Positions 49,368-58,545 of a stretch of DNA of 64,000 nt are shown piece after piece; positions within the stretch are counted from its first letter, which is position 1, and the number at the start of each line of letters is the position of its first letter. Position numbers and translations under genes: made by a program. Under the pieces are notes generated by a model. The model was given only the letters and a program-made list of their open reading frames with translations. It made no database searches and had not been told where the DNA came from. Source of the DNA: Mesorhizobium sp. LHD-90 (GTDB lineage: Bacteria; Pseudomonadota; Alphaproteobacteria; Rhizobiales; Rhizobiaceae); NCBI RefSeq assembly GCF_030929505.1, contig NZ_JAVFVV010000027.1:1-64000 (forward strand), read 5' to 3'.

Positions 49368-51062
49368 CTAGCCCCGGTCGCGGAACTTGTTGGTGATCGG
49401 ATAGCGCCGGTCGCGGCCGAAATTCTTCTTGGTGATCTTGACGCCAGGTGCGGCCTGCCGGCGCTTGTATTCGGCGACATAGAGCAGGTGCTCGACGCGG
49501 GAAACCGTCTCGCGCGGATGGCCGCGCTTGACGATGTCGTCGACGCCCATCTCGTTCTCGACCAGACATTCCAGAATGTCGTCGAGCACCGGGTAGGGCG
49601 GCAGCGAATCCTGGTCGGTCTGGTTCTCGCGCAGTTCCGCCGAGGGTGCCTTGTCGATGATGTTCTGCGGGATCACCTCGCCGGACGGCCCCAGCGCGCC
49701 CGGCGGCACATGGCCGTTGCGCCAAGCCGAGAGCGCGTAGACCTGCATCTTGTAGAGGTCCTTGATCGGATTGAAGCCGCCGTTCATGTCGCCGTAGAGC
49801 GTGGCGTAACCCACCGACATTTCCGACTTGTTGCCGGTGGTCACCACCATCGAGCCGAACTTGTTGGAGATCGCCATCAAAATGGTGCCGCGCGCCCGGC
49901 TCTGCAGGTTCTCCTCGGTGATGCCTTCCTTGGTGCCCTCGAACAGTTGCGTCAGCGCATGCAAAAATCCTTCGACCGGCTCGAAGATCGGCACGATGTC
50001 GTAGCGGCAGCCGAGCATGCGGGCGCAGTCCTCGGCGTCCTTCAGCGAGTCCTTGGAGGTGTAGCGATAGGGCATCATCACGCAGCGCACGCGCTCCTCG
50101 CCCAGCGCGTCGACGGCAAGCGCCGCGCAGATCGCCGAATCGATGCCGCCCGACAGGCCGAGCACGACGTTCTTGAAACCGTTCTTGTTGACGTAGTCGC
50201 GCAGGCCCAGCATGCAGGCGCGATAGTCGGCCTCCTGCTTTTCCGGGATCTTCGACATCGGCCCGTCGATGCAGGCCCACGCTCCATGGTCCGATCCTTC
50301 CGCGGCGCGCCGCTTCCAGGTGGAGACGGCGACGAACTCCTCGAACTGGCTCATCTGGAAGGCCAGCGTATGGTCGGCATTGATGGCGAAGGAGGCGCCG
50401 TCGAAGATCAGTTCGTCCTGACCGCCCAACTGGTTGGCGTAGAGCATCGGCAGGCCGGTCTCGACTACCTGCTTGATGACGATCTGGTGGCGCACGTCGA
50501 CTTTCGCCCGGTAATAGGGCGAGCCGTTGGGCACCAGCAGGATCTCCGCGCCGCTTTCGGCCAGCGTCTCGCAGACGCCGAGATCGCCCCAGATGTCCTC
50601 GCAGATTGGGATGCCGAGGCGTACGCCGCGGAAATTCACAGGCCCCGGCATGTGCGGCCCGGCCTGGAACACGCGCTTCTCGTCGAATTCGCCATAATTC
50701 GGCAGGTCGAGCTTGTAGCGCTCGGCAAGGATCTTGCCCCCGTCAGCGACGATCACCGAATTGTGGGTGCCGCTCTTGCGTTTCAGCGGCGTGCCAATGA
50801 TGATTCCGGGTCCACCGTCGGCAGTGTCGGCGGCAAAATCGTTGGCCGCCTTCTCGCAGGCCGCCAGGAAGGCGGGCTTGAGTACCAGATCCTCGGGCGG
50901 ATAGCCGGCGAGGAAAAGTTCCGTGTAGAGCACCAGGTCGGCGCCCTGGCGGGCGGCGTCGGCGCGCGCCTCGCGTGCTTTTGCGAGATTGCCGGCGACG
51001 TCGCCGACGATCGGGTTCAACTGGGCGACGGCGATGCGCAGGACGTCGGGTGCTGTGCTCAT
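49368..51062 (-). CDS. nadE: Glutamine-dependent NAD+ synthetase
   Basis: 564 residues from the ATG at 51062. N-terminal nitrilase/glutaminase domain (about 5-260): Glu in [14 protein letters not shown], Lys in [14 protein letters not shown], Cys in [12 protein letters not shown]-terminal NAD synthetase domain (about 275-564): [17 protein letters not shown] (ATP-pyrophosphatase loop), [20 protein letters not shown]. Converts NaAD to NAD with ammonia channelled from glutamine. Standard two-domain form. Divergent from gltX across 187 bp. Confidence 0.96.
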   Translation of the reverse strand: MSTAPDVLRIAVAQLNPIVGDVAGNLAKAREARADAARQGADLVLYTELFLAGYPPEDLVLKPAFLAACEKAANDFAADTADGGPGIIIGTPLKRKSGTHNSVIVADGGKILAERYKLDLPNYGEFDEKRVFQAGPHMPGPVNFRGVRLGIPICEDIWGDLGVCETLAESGAEILLVPNGSPYYRAKVDVRHQIVIKQVVETGLPMLYANQLGGQDELIFDGASFAINADHTLAFQMSQFEEFVAVSTWKRRAAEGSDHGAWACIDGPMSKIPEKQEADYRACMLGLRDYVNKNGFKNVVLGLSGGIDSAICAALAVDALGEERVRCVMMPYRYTSKDSLKDAEDCARMLGCRYDIVPIFEPVEGFLHALTQLFEGTKEGITEENLQSRARGTILMAISNKFGSMVVTTGNKSEMSVGYATLYGDMNGGFNPIKDLYKMQVYALSAWRNGHVPPGALGPSGEVIPQNIIDKAPSAELRENQTDQDSLPPYPVLDDILECLVENEMGVDDIVKRGHPRETVSRVEHLLYVAEYKRRQAAPGVKITKKNFGRDRRYPITNKFRDRG

Positions 51063-51249
51063 GCCCGCCGATGTAGCGTGGCGGCGCGCGGCGTGCAACG
51101 CGAGGCGCGCCAAACCCCTGTCTCAGCCGGGTTTTGCTCTTGGCCCAGAGGCAGGCTCGTGTGCCCGAGCAGTGGAAACCGGGCTCCGCGGCAAGGCCGC
51201 CGGCATCCGAATCTTGAAATGGCCCGGTTCTTCCTTTAACCCGCCCGCC

Positions 51250-52626
51250 ATGACCGTGACCGTTCGTTTCGCTCCGTCCCCGACGGGCAATATCCACATT
51301 GGCAATGCGCGTACCGCGCTTTTCAACTGGCTGTTCGCGCTGAAGCACAAAGGCCGTTTCATCCAGCGCTTCGACGACACCGATGTCGCCCGCTCGAAGC
51401 AGGAATACGCCAACGCCATCCTTTACGACCTGCACTGGCTGGGCATCTATCCCGACGCCACCGACTACCAGTCGCGCCGCTTCGAGCACTACGACGCCGC
51501 GGTCGAGCGTCTGAAGACGGCTGGGCTGCTCTATCCCTGCTACGAGACCGCGGAGGAGTTGGAACTTCGCCGCAAGGTGCGACTGTCGCGAAAACTGCCG
51601 CCGGTCTACGGCCGCGAGGCGCTGGCGCTGACGTCGGCCGAAATGGCGGCGTTCGAGGCCGAGGGCCGCAAGGCGCATTGGCGCTTCCTGCTGCCAAACT
51701 ATGAAGATGGCGACCCGGAAAAGACGGTGCGTACCGACGTGACCTGGACTGACGTCGTGCGTGGCGAGGAGACGGTTGACCTCGCCTCGCTGTCGGACCC
51801 GGTGCTGGTGCGCGAGGACGGCACCTATCTTTATACGTTGCCTTCGGTGGTCGACGACATCGAGATGGGCGTGACCCATGTCATCCGCGGCGACGACCAC
51901 GTCACCAACACCGGCGTGCAGATCGCGCTGTTCCGGGCGCTGGGGTCCGAGCCGCCGCGGTTCGGCCACCACAATCTCCTGACCACCAGCACCGGCGACG
52001 GCCTGTCGAAACGCACCGGCGCGCTCTCCATCGGCAGCCTGCGCGCACAGGGCATCGAGCCGATGGCGGTCGCCTCGCTGGCGGTGCTGATCGGCACGTC
52101 GGAGAACACCGAAGCCGTGCCGACCATGGCGGAGCTGGCCGAGAAATTCGATCCGGCCTCCGTCTCGAAATCGGCGGCGAAATTCGACCCGGCCGATCTG
52201 ACCGCGCTGAACCGCACATTGCTCCAGCACATGCCCTTCGCCGAAGCGCGCGACCGGCTGGCGGTGCTCGGCGTGACCGGCGACAATGCGGAAGCCTTCT
52301 GGCTGGCGGTGCGCGCCAATGTCGACACCGTCGCCGATGCGCTGAACTGGTGGAAGATTCTTCGCGACGGACCGGCGACGCCGGCGGAATTTTCCGACGA
52401 GGACCGAGACTTCGTCCGCGCCGCCTTCGAACTCCTGCCGGAAGAGCCGTGGGACGGAACGACCTGGAAGGTCTGGACGAAAACGGTCATGCAGGCCACC
52501 GGACGCAAGGGCAAGCCGCTGTTCCTGCCGCTGCGGCAGGCGCTTACCGGGCCTCTTCCGGGCCCGGATCTGGCGAGCCTGCTGCCGGTTCTGGGTCGGG
52601 AAGGAACTTTGGCCCGACGACCCTGA
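51250..52626 (+). CDS. gltX: Glutamate--tRNA ligase
   Basis: 458 residues from the ATG at 51250. Class I synthetase: [18 protein letters not shown] (HIGH variant HIGN), [13 protein letters not shown], and [15 protein letters not shown] (KMSKR variant LSKR). The C-terminal anticodon-binding half is complete to [15 protein letters not shown]. Rhizobiales often have two GluRS genes; this shorter type with LSKR may be the second copy and could charge tRNA-Glu or tRNA-Gln. Its last 83 bp overlap the DUF2865 gene on the other strand. Confidence 0.93.
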   Translation: MTVTVRFAPSPTGNIHIGNARTALFNWLFALKHKGRFIQRFDDTDVARSKQEYANAILYDLHWLGIYPDATDYQSRRFEHYDAAVERLKTAGLLYPCYETAEELELRRKVRLSRKLPPVYGREALALTSAEMAAFEAEGRKAHWRFLLPNYEDGDPEKTVRTDVTWTDVVRGEETVDLASLSDPVLVREDGTYLYTLPSVVDDIEMGVTHVIRGDDHVTNTGVQIALFRALGSEPPRFGHHNLLTTSTGDGLSKRTGALSIGSLRAQGIEPMAVASLAVLIGTSENTEAVPTMAELAEKFDPASVSKSAAKFDPADLTALNRTLLQHMPFAEARDRLAVLGVTGDNAEAFWLAVRANVDTVADALNWWKILRDGPATPAEFSDEDRDFVRAAFELLPEEPWDGTTWKVWTKTVMQATGRKGKPLFLPLRQALTGPLPGPDLASLLPVLGREGTLARRP

Positions 52627-53803
52627 CCTTTCGCCCGGCCGGATCTTCCGGCTTGGAGGATTTCGCCGTTGCCGGGCTTGCCGGCGCAGCCGCCTCCGGG
52701 TCCGGCTTCGGCTGGGCGGCTTCCGGCAGCGGGATCTTCACGATGCTCGACCGCGGAACCTCCGTCGGCGCGATCTCGAAGGGTGGTGTCTCGCCGGCCG
52801 GCGCCGTCGCGGCGACGTCCGCACCTTCCACATCCGGGCGCTGGGCCGGGACCGGCGCAACTGGCCGCCCGCCGGCGATAGCGCCGTCCTGCGCCGCGTC
52901 CTGGTCCGTCGCAGCCGGTTCGGCGGGCGGCTCCGGCGGCCAGACCCTGGGCCGGCTGGCCGGCTTCGCGCCTGCGATCACGCTAAAATCCTTCTTCGGA
53001 TTGCAGCCGCATCCGGGCGGCTGCGGCACGTCGGCCTGCTGGTGCTGGAAGGCGGTCGGCAGGTCGGAATAACGCCGACCGCTCTGCGTCGACACCATCT
53101 GCGCCGGCTCGTCGACGCCGCTCGGACCGAAGAACACCTGCATCTCGGTTCCGGGGCAGGAGGTCTCGCAGTTCGTCAGGTCGCGGCTGAAGTCGCCAAT
53201 GGCCGAACCGTAGGAGATCGGGAAAAAGTAGCCGTCGCAGGTGCGCACGCACATGGTCTGATAGGTTTCGCCGACGCGCGCCTGCAGCGGCGGGTATTCT
53301 TCCACGTCGCCTTCTTCCAGCATCATTTCTAGCGGCGTCTTCGGTGTTTCGTCCGGGTCGGGATCGGCCATCGCCTCGCGCGGCATTTCCGTTGGCTGCT
53401 CGTCGCGGCAGCCATTGGCCTCCAGCGCCGCCAGCAGTCTGGCGCGCGAGCGACCGCCGCCGATCCTGTCGCGTTGGCGCTGTAGTTTGTCGAGGTTGCG
53501 CACCATGCGGTCGATGGTCGCGTTCAGCGCCGCGCATTGCCGCACGGCGCGCCCGAGCAGCGCGAAGCCGCAGCCTGCGTCCTCGGCCTGGGCGCGGGCG
53601 ATCGCCATCTGCTCGCGCTGTTTGGCAATGGCCGCGTCGTAGCGGCCGGCCCGCGCCGATCCGCCGCCGCCGCTGGCGAGCTCGGCCTCCAACTGCCGGC
53701 AGATGCGCGTTGCGCCTTGTGCCTCCAGGGCTGGCGTGGAAACAAGCAGGATAGCCGCCGCGACAATCGCGGCGCCGCCCAACCCGATCCCAAAACCCTT
53801 CAT
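52544..53803 (-). CDS. DUF2865 secreted protein
   Basis: 419 residues from the ATG at 53803 (GGGAGCC upstream). Signal peptide about 1-29 ([23 protein letters not shown]). Helical region (35-130) with coiled coil and several Cys, then the DUF2865 signature [17 protein letters not shown] and [25 protein letters not shown], and a long Pro/Ala-rich tail. Periplasmic; function unknown. The tail is coded opposite the 3' end of gltX, a real overlap of two conserved reading frames. Confidence 0.9.
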   Translation of the reverse strand: MKGFGIGLGGAAIVAAAILLVSTPALEAQGATRICRQLEAELASGGGGSARAGRYDAAIAKQREQMAIARAQAEDAGCGFALLGRAVRQCAALNATIDRMVRNLDKLQRQRDRIGGGRSRARLLAALEANGCRDEQPTEMPREAMADPDPDETPKTPLEMMLEEGDVEEYPPLQARVGETYQTMCVRTCDGYFFPISYGSAIGDFSRDLTNCETSCPGTEMQVFFGPSGVDEPAQMVSTQSGRRYSDLPTAFQHQQADVPQPPGCGCNPKKDFSVIAGAKPASRPRVWPPEPPAEPAATDQDAAQDGAIAGGRPVAPVPAQRPDVEGADVAATAPAGETPPFEIAPTEVPRSSIVKIPLPEAAQPKPDPEAAAPASPATAKSSKPEDPAGRKVRVVGPKFLPDPEPAAGSPDPGPEEAR

Positions 53804-53944
53804 TCCGGCTCCCGGGCCCATGGTGTCCGCCGCACCATACAAGCTGTTGAGAAGGTTGGGCGCATCGCGGCGATTCTCGAACCTACCACCCACCGGTCCT
53901 TCGCGACAACTTCGGCTCGCCGGCGCCTCGGGCAGGCAATCCGG

Positions 53945-54325
53945 CTATTCGAGGAACAAACTGCTCGCCAACAGGATCGCCAGCCCGATCGAAACCGCCC
54001 ACAGGCATATGATGACCGCGGCCGCGCTTCGAGCCACCGGCCGCTCTGCGGCGATTGCCGCTGCCTTCCGGTGCTCGGCCATCACTTCGGGCGGAATCAT
54101 CCTGACGACTGCCACGATGCCCAGCGGCAGCAGGATGAGGTCGTCGAGATAGCCGAGGACCGGAATGAAATCCGGAATGAGATCGATCGGCGAAAGCGCA
54201 TAGGCCGCGACACAAAATGCAAGAGCCTTGGCGTACCAGGGCGTGCGCGGATCGCGCGCGGCAAGATAGACCGCGAAGGCGTCGCGCCTTACCGAACGCG
54301 CCCATGACTTCAGCCTGGAAAACAC
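53945..54325 (-). CDS. DUF1232 (YkvA-like) membrane protein
   Basis: 126 residues. The DUF1232 core YALSPIDLIPDFIPVLGYLD and DLILLPLGIVAVVRMIP is complete; two or three membrane helices (about 34-55, 59-75 and 100-122). Frequently near small membrane stress proteins; function unknown. 118 bp before it divergent to the VWA gene. Confidence 0.9.
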   Translation of the reverse strand: MFSRLKSWARSVRRDAFAVYLAARDPRTPWYAKALAFCVAAYALSPIDLIPDFIPVLGYLDDLILLPLGIVAVVRMIPPEVMAEHRKAAAIAAERPVARSAAAVIICLWAVSIGLAILLASSLFLE

Positions 54326-54443
54326 GGCCGCCGAGAATAGCGGCCGCTGGGATGTTCGCCAACGGCCGGATGGACGAATGGTGATGACCCGCCTTTTGGC
54401 GAATCATCTTGCAAGCCGCCCGCCGCCGACACATTTTTCCTGC

Positions 54444-55169
54444 ATGGCCAAGGACAGTCTCACCACGGGTTCGGGCAGGTCGGTCGAGCGCTCCGGCTCG
54501 CGCGAGATCGACGATTTCGTTCGGCTTGCCAAGACTGTCGCGGCGGCCAACGGGCCGGCGAAAGGCCGGCTGATCCTGGCGCTCGACGCCACCATGAGCC
54601 GCCAGCCGACCTGGGATCTCGCCTGCCGCCTGCAGGGCGAGATGTTCGACGCGGCCGGCAAGGCCGGCGGACTCGCCGTGCAGCTCGTTTATTTCCGCGG
54701 CTTCTCCGAGTGCCGCGCCTCTGCCTTCGTCCGCGACACCGGTGCGCTGAAGGATCTTATGACCCGCATCGATTGCCGCGCCGGCCACACACAGCTTCGG
54801 AAAATCCTCTCCCATGCGCTGAAGGAGACTGCCCATCAGAAGGTCGACGCGCTGGTCTTCATCGGCGACGCTTTCGAGGAGGAGATCGACCGGCTGGCGG
54901 AACTCGCCGGAAAACTCGGGTTGCGCGGCGTGCCGGTCTTCGTTTTCCAGGAAGGCAATGACGCCGCCGCCGAAGCGGCGTTCCGCGAGATCGCCCGCCT
55001 GACCAAGGGCGCCTGGTTCCGCTTCGACCGGAGTGCTGCGGCCAAGCTTGCGAAGCTGCTGGCTTCGGTGGCAGTCTTCGCCGCTGGAGGGCTCAAGGCG
55101 CTGGAAGCGCGCAACCTGCCGGAGGACAGATTGCTGATCGAACATTTGCGGAGCGGCGGCGGCAGATGA
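54444..55169 (+). CDS. VWA-type domain protein coupled to a J-domain protein
   Basis: 241 residues from the ATG at 54444. A von Willebrand factor A-like fold is seen: RLILALDATMSRQPTW (DxTxS-like MIDAS region), VQLVYFRGFSECRAS, GHTQLRKILSHAL, VDALVFIGDAFEEEID and GVPVFVFQEGND. No signal or membrane segment. Its stop overlaps the J-domain gene (ATGA at 55166), so the two are translated together; a chaperone-like pairing is possible. Not a known named family. Confidence 0.8.
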   Translation: MAKDSLTTGSGRSVERSGSREIDDFVRLAKTVAAANGPAKGRLILALDATMSRQPTWDLACRLQGEMFDAAGKAGGLAVQLVYFRGFSECRASAFVRDTGALKDLMTRIDCRAGHTQLRKILSHALKETAHQKVDALVFIGDAFEEEIDRLAELAGKLGLRGVPVFVFQEGNDAAAEAAFREIARLTKGAWFRFDRSAAAKLAKLLASVAVFAAGGLKALEARNLPEDRLLIEHLRSGGGR

Positions 55170-55864
55170 GCTACGCGATCGGCGGCCTCGTCGTTCTGCT
55201 GGCCATATTCCTGGTCGCCACCGCCTTCATCAGGGCCAACCCCGTCAAGCTTGCCAGGACGCTGCGGACGGCCGGACCGCTGGTGCTCGGCCTGTCCGGC
55301 CTTTTGCTGCTGCTGGCCGGCAGGGCAGGGGTGGGAGGGCTGCTGTTTTCGCTGGCGCTCGCCTGGTATGGCGCCTCGCGTCTCGGGACGCCGGCAAGAC
55401 CCAGGACGGCAGGAAAACGCTCCAGCGTGCGTACCGCGGCGCTGGAGATGGAACTCGACCACGATACAGGCAAACTGGAAGGAATGGTGCTGGCCGGGCG
55501 TCACGAGCAGCGCATGCTCGGCACCATGTCGCTCAGGGAGCTTCGCGAGCTATACGAGGACCTGAAGGGCGACCCGGAGAGCCGCCAGCTACTTGAGACG
55601 TATCTTGACGGCAGGTTTCCCGCCTGGCGCGAACACGCGAAGGCGCAGGCTGGCGACGGGCAGCGAGTTGCGCCAGGTGCGGGCGCCATGACTAAGCAGG
55701 AGGCCTACGAGATCCTTGGTCTTGAAGCGGGGGCCTCCCCGGCGGATATCCGCAAGGCGCATCGCCGCCTGATGCAGCGCCTGCACCCCGACCTCGGGGG
55801 GACGTCGTTCCTCGCGGCGAGGATCAACGAAGCCAAGGATGTCCTTCTCGCCAATCACCACTAA
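55166..55864 (+). CDS. Membrane-anchored J-domain protein (TIM14/Pam18-like)
   Basis: 232 residues. Two N-terminal membrane helices (about 3-20 and 38-68), a linker with ELDHDTGKLEGMVLAGRHEQ and a conserved-looking helical region, and a C-terminal J domain (about 175-232): AYEILGLEAGASPADIRKAHR, HPD in RLHPDLGGTSFLAARI, and NEAKDVLL. Such C-terminal J domains recruit DnaK to a membrane site; mitochondrial Pam18 is related in layout. Coupled to the VWA protein. Confidence 0.9.
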   Translation: MSYAIGGLVVLLAIFLVATAFIRANPVKLARTLRTAGPLVLGLSGLLLLLAGRAGVGGLLFSLALAWYGASRLGTPARPRTAGKRSSVRTAALEMELDHDTGKLEGMVLAGRHEQRMLGTMSLRELRELYEDLKGDPESRQLLETYLDGRFPAWREHAKAQAGDGQRVAPGAGAMTKQEAYEILGLEAGASPADIRKAHRRLMQRLHPDLGGTSFLAARINEAKDVLLANHH

Positions 55865-55957
55865 CTCTCCCGATACTCGATACAGATTCGGAACAAGTAC
55901 GAACGTCTTGCTTTCGGTTTGCCGCCCGGTTTCAGGCCAGCCTCGGCCCGAATCCGG

Positions 55958-57337
55958 CTAGTTCTGGACCGCGTAGCAGCCCATGTCCTTCTTCTTCAAC
56001 TGGCTGCAGGCCTTCCACGCCGCCGCCTTGGTGTCGAAGCCGGCGAAGCGGGCGCGGTGATAGGTTACGCCGTCCTTGTCGTAGGGCACGGTGTAGCTCG
56101 ACGCGGCGGCCAGCACCTGTGGCGCCTTGCGCGCCGCGGCCTCCAGCGCCTTGGCGGCTTCCGCCTTGCTCGGGGACGAAGCCACCTGGATCACCCAGCC
56201 AGAGGGCTCGACCGAGGCGGTCTTGAGCGTATCGACGTCGACGGAGGGACGCGGCGTCGCATAGGCCTCCTCGACGACTGCGGTCGCGGTGGTCTCGGCC
56301 GCGGCGATCTTTGCCGCCGCCTTGGTGGCGGGGCGCCCTTCCTCGGTGCGTTCGACGAAGGCGGCGACTTCCGCGTCCTGATCGTCGTCGGGCCGGGCCT
56401 GCGGCGTCGGCGCCTTCTTCTTCGACAGGATAGCCTTGGCGACGTCCATGATCGTGCTGTTGTTGGCGTTGGCCACCAGCGGGCCGCCCTTGCGGCTGCT
56501 GGCCTTGGGCAGGTATTCCTCGATCAGTCCGGCCATCTGCCGGTCGCGGCTGGCCGCGCTCTGGCCGCCCATGACCACGGCGACGATGCGGCGGTTGCCG
56601 TCCGACACCGACGAGACAAGGTTGAAGCCGGAGGCGCGCGTGTAGCCGGTCTTGATGCCGTCGACCCCCTTGATCTTGCCGAGCAGCCGGTTGTGGTTGG
56701 CGATGCGCTGTTTGCCGTAGGTGAAGGAACGCACCGAGAAATAGGAATAATATTGCGGGAAGTGCTCGCGCAGCGCCATGCCCAGCGTCGCCATGTCGCG
56801 CGCGGTGGTGAACTGCGCGGTGTTGGGCAGGCCGTGCGGGTTGCGGAACACGGTGCCTTCCATACCGAGCGCCCGGGCCTTCGACGTCATCATGCGGGCG
56901 AAGCCGGCTTCCGAACCGCCAAGCAACTCGGCCAGCGCCTCGGCGGAGTCGTTGGCCGAGCGGGTGATCAGCGAATAGATCGCGGTCTCGACCGAAATGG
57001 ATTTGCCGGCCTTGACGCCGAGCTTGGTCGGCGGCTGCGCCGCCGCCTGGGAGGAGAAGCGGACCGGGGTCGACTTCTTGATCCGGCCCTGCTTCATCGC
57101 TTCGAAGGTGAGATAAAGCGTCATCATCTTGGTGAGCGATGCCGGGTATCGCCGCGAATTGGAGTTGGCTGAGAACAGCGTCTTGCCGGTGTTGGCGTCC
57201 ACCACGATCGCCGCATAGCGCGAGTCAGCCGCCGTTGCGGCGGTCGGCGCCAGGCTCATGACCGCGGCGATCAGGCCGGCAGCTATGGTCTTGAGGGAGA
57301 ATGCCTTGAAGAAACGCGCTGCGGTCGCCTGACGCAC
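55958..57337 (-). CDS. D-alanyl-D-alanine carboxypeptidase with SPOR domain
   Basis: 459 residues from GTG 57337 (AAAGGGTG upstream); upstream TTG at 57427 is less likely. Signal sequence about 12-37. Serine peptidase S11: SXXK S67-K70 in ASLTKMM, SXN S127-N129 in RSAND, and KTG at 229-231 in DGIKTGYTRASGF. C-terminal SPOR domain (about 385-459, GWVIQVASSPSKAEAAKAL) that binds denuded glycans at the septum, so the enzyme likely trims pentapeptides at division sites. Family DacA-like; the SPOR tail is typical of Rhizobiales. Confidence 0.94.
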   Translation of the reverse strand: MRQATAARFFKAFSLKTIAAGLIAAVMSLAPTAATAADSRYAAIVVDANTGKTLFSANSNSRRYPASLTKMMTLYLTFEAMKQGRIKKSTPVRFSSQAAAQPPTKLGVKAGKSISVETAIYSLITRSANDSAEALAELLGGSEAGFARMMTSKARALGMEGTVFRNPHGLPNTAQFTTARDMATLGMALREHFPQYYSYFSVRSFTYGKQRIANHNRLLGKIKGVDGIKTGYTRASGFNLVSSVSDGNRRIVAVVMGGQSAASRDRQMAGLIEEYLPKASSRKGGPLVANANNSTIMDVAKAILSKKKAPTPQARPDDDQDAEVAAFVERTEEGRPATKAAAKIAAAETTATAVVEEAYATPRPSVDVDTLKTASVEPSGWVIQVASSPSKAEAAKALEAAARKAPQVLAAASSYTVPYDKDGVTYHRARFAGFDTKAAAWKACSQLKKKDMGCYAVQN

Positions 57338-57612
57338 TGTTAACACCCTTTGAGATTGTTGTTGCACCCGGAGAGGCGGCAAAGGTCCCTGCCTCGATCC
57401 CGCATAGTAGGCTGGGCGCGTTACCAATCCGTTTATGGTAACCAGAACGTTCAGGAATTCCGGCGCGATTTAGCCTCTGTTAAATCGAACTTTAGCCTTC
57501 GCCAGGCTCCTCAAAACCTTGCGCGGCCAGGCCTCCCTTGACGCCTTGTGCAATGCACAATAGCCTGTGGGCGGTGCATATAACGCCCCGCCCACCCCCA
57601 CGAGGAGTGTTC

Positions 57613-57942
57613 ATGACCCCGATGTTTGAAGATGCCGGCGCGTTCGGCAAGGAGTTCGTCGACAACGGCCTGAAGAGCTTTGCCTCGGTCTCCAAGGCAG
57701 CCCAGGCGATCGTCGCCGAGGCAACCGACTACACCAAAAAGTCCTACGAGACCGGCGCAGCGACCTTCGAGAAGCTGTTTTCGGCCAAGTCGCTGGAAAA
57801 CGCCGTCGAGATCCAGGCAGACTACGCCAGGAAGGCCTATGAGGGTTTCGTCGCCGAATCGAGCAAGCTTTCCGGACTCTACGCGGACATGGCGAAGGAG
57901 GCCTACAAGCCGTTCGAATCGCTCGTCGTGAAGGCGAAGTGA
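57613..57942 (+). CDS. Phasin (PHA granule-associated protein)
   Basis: 109 residues from the ATG at 57613 (CGAGGAGTG upstream). Almost all helical, amphipathic: AFGKEFVDNGLKSFASVSKAAQA, EATDYTKKSYETGAATFEKL and VEIQADYARKAYEGFVAE, the phasin_2 pattern. Phasins coat polyhydroxyalkanoate granules. Monocistronic, with a strong terminator downstream and a large leader. Confidence 0.92.
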   Translation: MTPMFEDAGAFGKEFVDNGLKSFASVSKAAQAIVAEATDYTKKSYETGAATFEKLFSAKSLENAVEIQADYARKAYEGFVAESSKLSGLYADMAKEAYKPFESLVVKAK

Positions 57943-57988
57943 CGCCTCCGGCATCGGTCGATTTCTCCGATCGCCGGTTCGCCGGCAG

Positions 57989-58018
57989 ACCCGGCTGCCC
58001 CCCGCAGCCGGGTTTTTT
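57989..58018 (+). terminator. Intrinsic terminator after the phasin gene
   Basis: Perfect 10-bp stem (57989-57998 with 58004-58013), C5 loop, then a six-T run. Separates phasin from clpS. Confidence 0.9.
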
Positions 58019-58162
58019 GTTGCCCGCCAACCCATCAATCGTCGGGGAGATGGCGGCGAGGCGACGCAACCATATTGTCTCCCCAATAGAAGGGCTTAAA
58101 ATCAGAACACAGCGACCTACATGTGACGGGCGGGCGAAACGGTCCGCGGAAGGAAAGGATCT

Positions 58163-58534
58163 GTGAGACAAGGCGGGGAAGCCACGGCGCGGCGAGTGGC
58201 GAGAATGCAAAACGGCGACCGTGGCGGGCAGGGCCCCGGACGCGGCACGGCCGTGATCACGCGCACCAAACCGAAGACCAAGAAGCCCAGCCTCTATCGC
58301 GTCCTGATCCTGAACGACGACTACACGCCGATGGAGTTCGTGATCCACATTCTGGAGCGGTTTTTCCAGAAGGATCGCGAAAGCGCCACACGCATCATGC
58401 TTCATGTCCACAATCACGGGGTGGGCGAATGCGGCGTCTATACATTCGAAGTGGCCGAGACCAAGGTGGCCCAGGTCATGGATTTCGCCCGTCAGAATCA
58501 GCATCCGCTGCAATGCGTGATGGAAAAGAAGTGA
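58163..58534 (+). CDS. clpS: ATP-dependent Clp protease adaptor ClpS
   Basis: 123 residues from GTG 58163 (AAGGAAAGGAT upstream); ATG 58205 gives a 109-residue form whose N terminus also fits family members. ClpS core: [33 protein letters not shown] with [15 protein letters not shown], ending [11 protein letters not shown]. It binds N-degron residues and delivers substrates to ClpA. Directly before clpA (11 bp). Confidence 0.95.
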   Translation: MRQGGEATARRVARMQNGDRGGQGPGRGTAVITRTKPKTKKPSLYRVLILNDDYTPMEFVIHILERFFQKDRESATRIMLHVHNHGVGECGVYTFEVAETKVAQVMDFARQNQHPLQCVMEKK

Positions 58535-58545
58535 GAGGTCTCTAA

